From the NCBI GenBank assembly GCA_022606425.2, contig JAHDVF020000247.1, positions 1-64,000 on the forward strand: 64,000 bases of DNA, read 5' to 3'. The notes under the pieces are model-generated. The model was not told where the DNA came from, did no database searches, and saw only the letters and a program-made list of their open reading frames with translations. Each line of letters begins with the position of its first letter. The first letter of the stretch is position 1. Made by a program: the position numbers and the translations under genes. Of this stretch, positions 63,403 to 64,000 are shown in pieces. Source of the stretch: Lepidostoma basale (taxonomy: Eukaryota > Arthropoda > Insecta > Trichoptera > Lepidostomatidae).

Positions 63403-63637
63403 AGCCGTGCCACACTGTTTTAAACAAGCTCTCCACATCGTTCTCCACCGGCGGTTTAAAACTGTGTAGACACTTGTTTGAAACCAAAATTCGTTTGACC
63501 TTCAACAACCTTTGTGGACGGACGCGCATAGTATGCGTGTTGTAAACCGTTGTAAACACGCATTGCACATGTGGGGCTCCACATTCCACCAAGGTCACCC
63601 TTGTGGAGAGCTTGTTTCAAACAGTGTGACACGGCCT
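63403..63637. mobile_element. PIF/Harbinger-like MITE, second copy
   Basis: AAGCCGTGCCACACTGTTTT, AAACAAGCTCTCCACA, and the mirrored TGTGGAGAGCTTGTTTCAAA, CAGTGTGACACGGCCTT; TTA lies on both sides. Shorter than the 6281 copy and without the MADF-like piece. Gene D intron 2. Confidence 0.87.
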
Positions 63638-63859
63638 TAATTGTTATGTTATGAGTTTATAGCTATGTTAATTAATTTTTAAATCCATTTCTTTATCTCG
63701 ACCCATTTTCAATTATGCTTGTGTATGATCTTTACAAATACTTTCATTTTTGAAAGAAATTTTTGATTTTCTGTTTTTAAATTATTTTAAATAGTCCATT
63801 GTTTTGGTCAGAACACTATGATACTTTATTATTTTAAACGCTGTTATGGTATCACACAT

Positions 63860-64000
63860 TTTTTGTCGCGACAGCTGTTTCGCCAACCGATGTTGGCATC
63901 ATCAGGTGTGACAATATTTTTTTTGTTTATGTGGAGGGTTTTGACCACTGTTGAAATTAATTTTCATAATTTTTCGAACCTTTATGTGCATTTGTTCCAA
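63860..64000. mobile_element. Left arm of palindromic MITE, cut by window end
   Basis: CGCGACAGCTGTTTCGCCAA and GTTGGCATCATCAGGTGTGA match the left arm of 11229-11456. The rest lies beyond the window. Confidence 0.72.

Overview
This window looks like nuclear DNA of an arthropod, most likely an insect. It is strongly AT-rich, its genes are split by long GT-AG introns, and the rest is packed with interspersed repeats: non-LTR retrotransposon tails, tRNA-derived SINEs, mariner/pogo and PIF/Harbinger relatives, a Helitron and a Penelope-like fragment. Nothing suggests a prokaryote or a plasmid. I cannot fix the insect order from sequence alone.

The only host genes I can support are four tandem, same-strand cytochrome P450 genes of the CYP4 clan. 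Gene A (1591-7188) has lost its 5' exons to the window edge. Gene B (18670-32434; 10 exons; 533 codons plus stop) and gene C (42720-59012; 10 exons; 541 codons plus stop) are complete and have intact frames. Gene D (from 62043) shows only its first two exons before the window ends. Exons 2, 3, 4, 5, 8 and 9 have identical lengths wherever they are visible (107, 94, 186, 70, 247 and 180 nt) and intron phases match. This is a tandem-duplication cluster of membrane-anchored monooxygenases, probably of endoplasmic reticulum type. The heme loop, ExxR, PERF and helix-C WxxxR motifs are kept; the I-helix motif is divergent.

Layout: 1-1486 is a tandem array of a ~513-bp repeat (called T500 here); 1591-7188 gene A; 7.2-18.6 kb is repeat-rich intergenic DNA; 18.67-32.43 kb gene B with at least 15 repeat insertions in its introns; 32.4-42.7 kb is intergenic and ends in a 679-bp palindrome 163 bp before gene C; 42.7-59.0 kb gene C, whose intron 5 holds a 2.25-kb Helitron; 59.0-62.0 kb is intergenic; 62.04 kb onward is gene D.

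The most notable non-genic content is: (1) T500, seen as a tandem array and as single copies with 11-bp target-site duplications, 5' truncation or 5' inversion, which suggests a small retroelement; (2) a very abundant LINE (called LINE-TTAG here) whose 3' end is a CCCCTTCGGGG stem-loop followed by GACGGCGTGATGG and (TTAG)n, and a SINE (SINE3) that shares this tail; (3) two ~680-bp near-perfect palindromes; (4) nested insertions that give a relative chronology. Names such as T500, LINE-TTAG, SINE1-3, fold-back family F, repeat G and repeat K are labels for this answer only.
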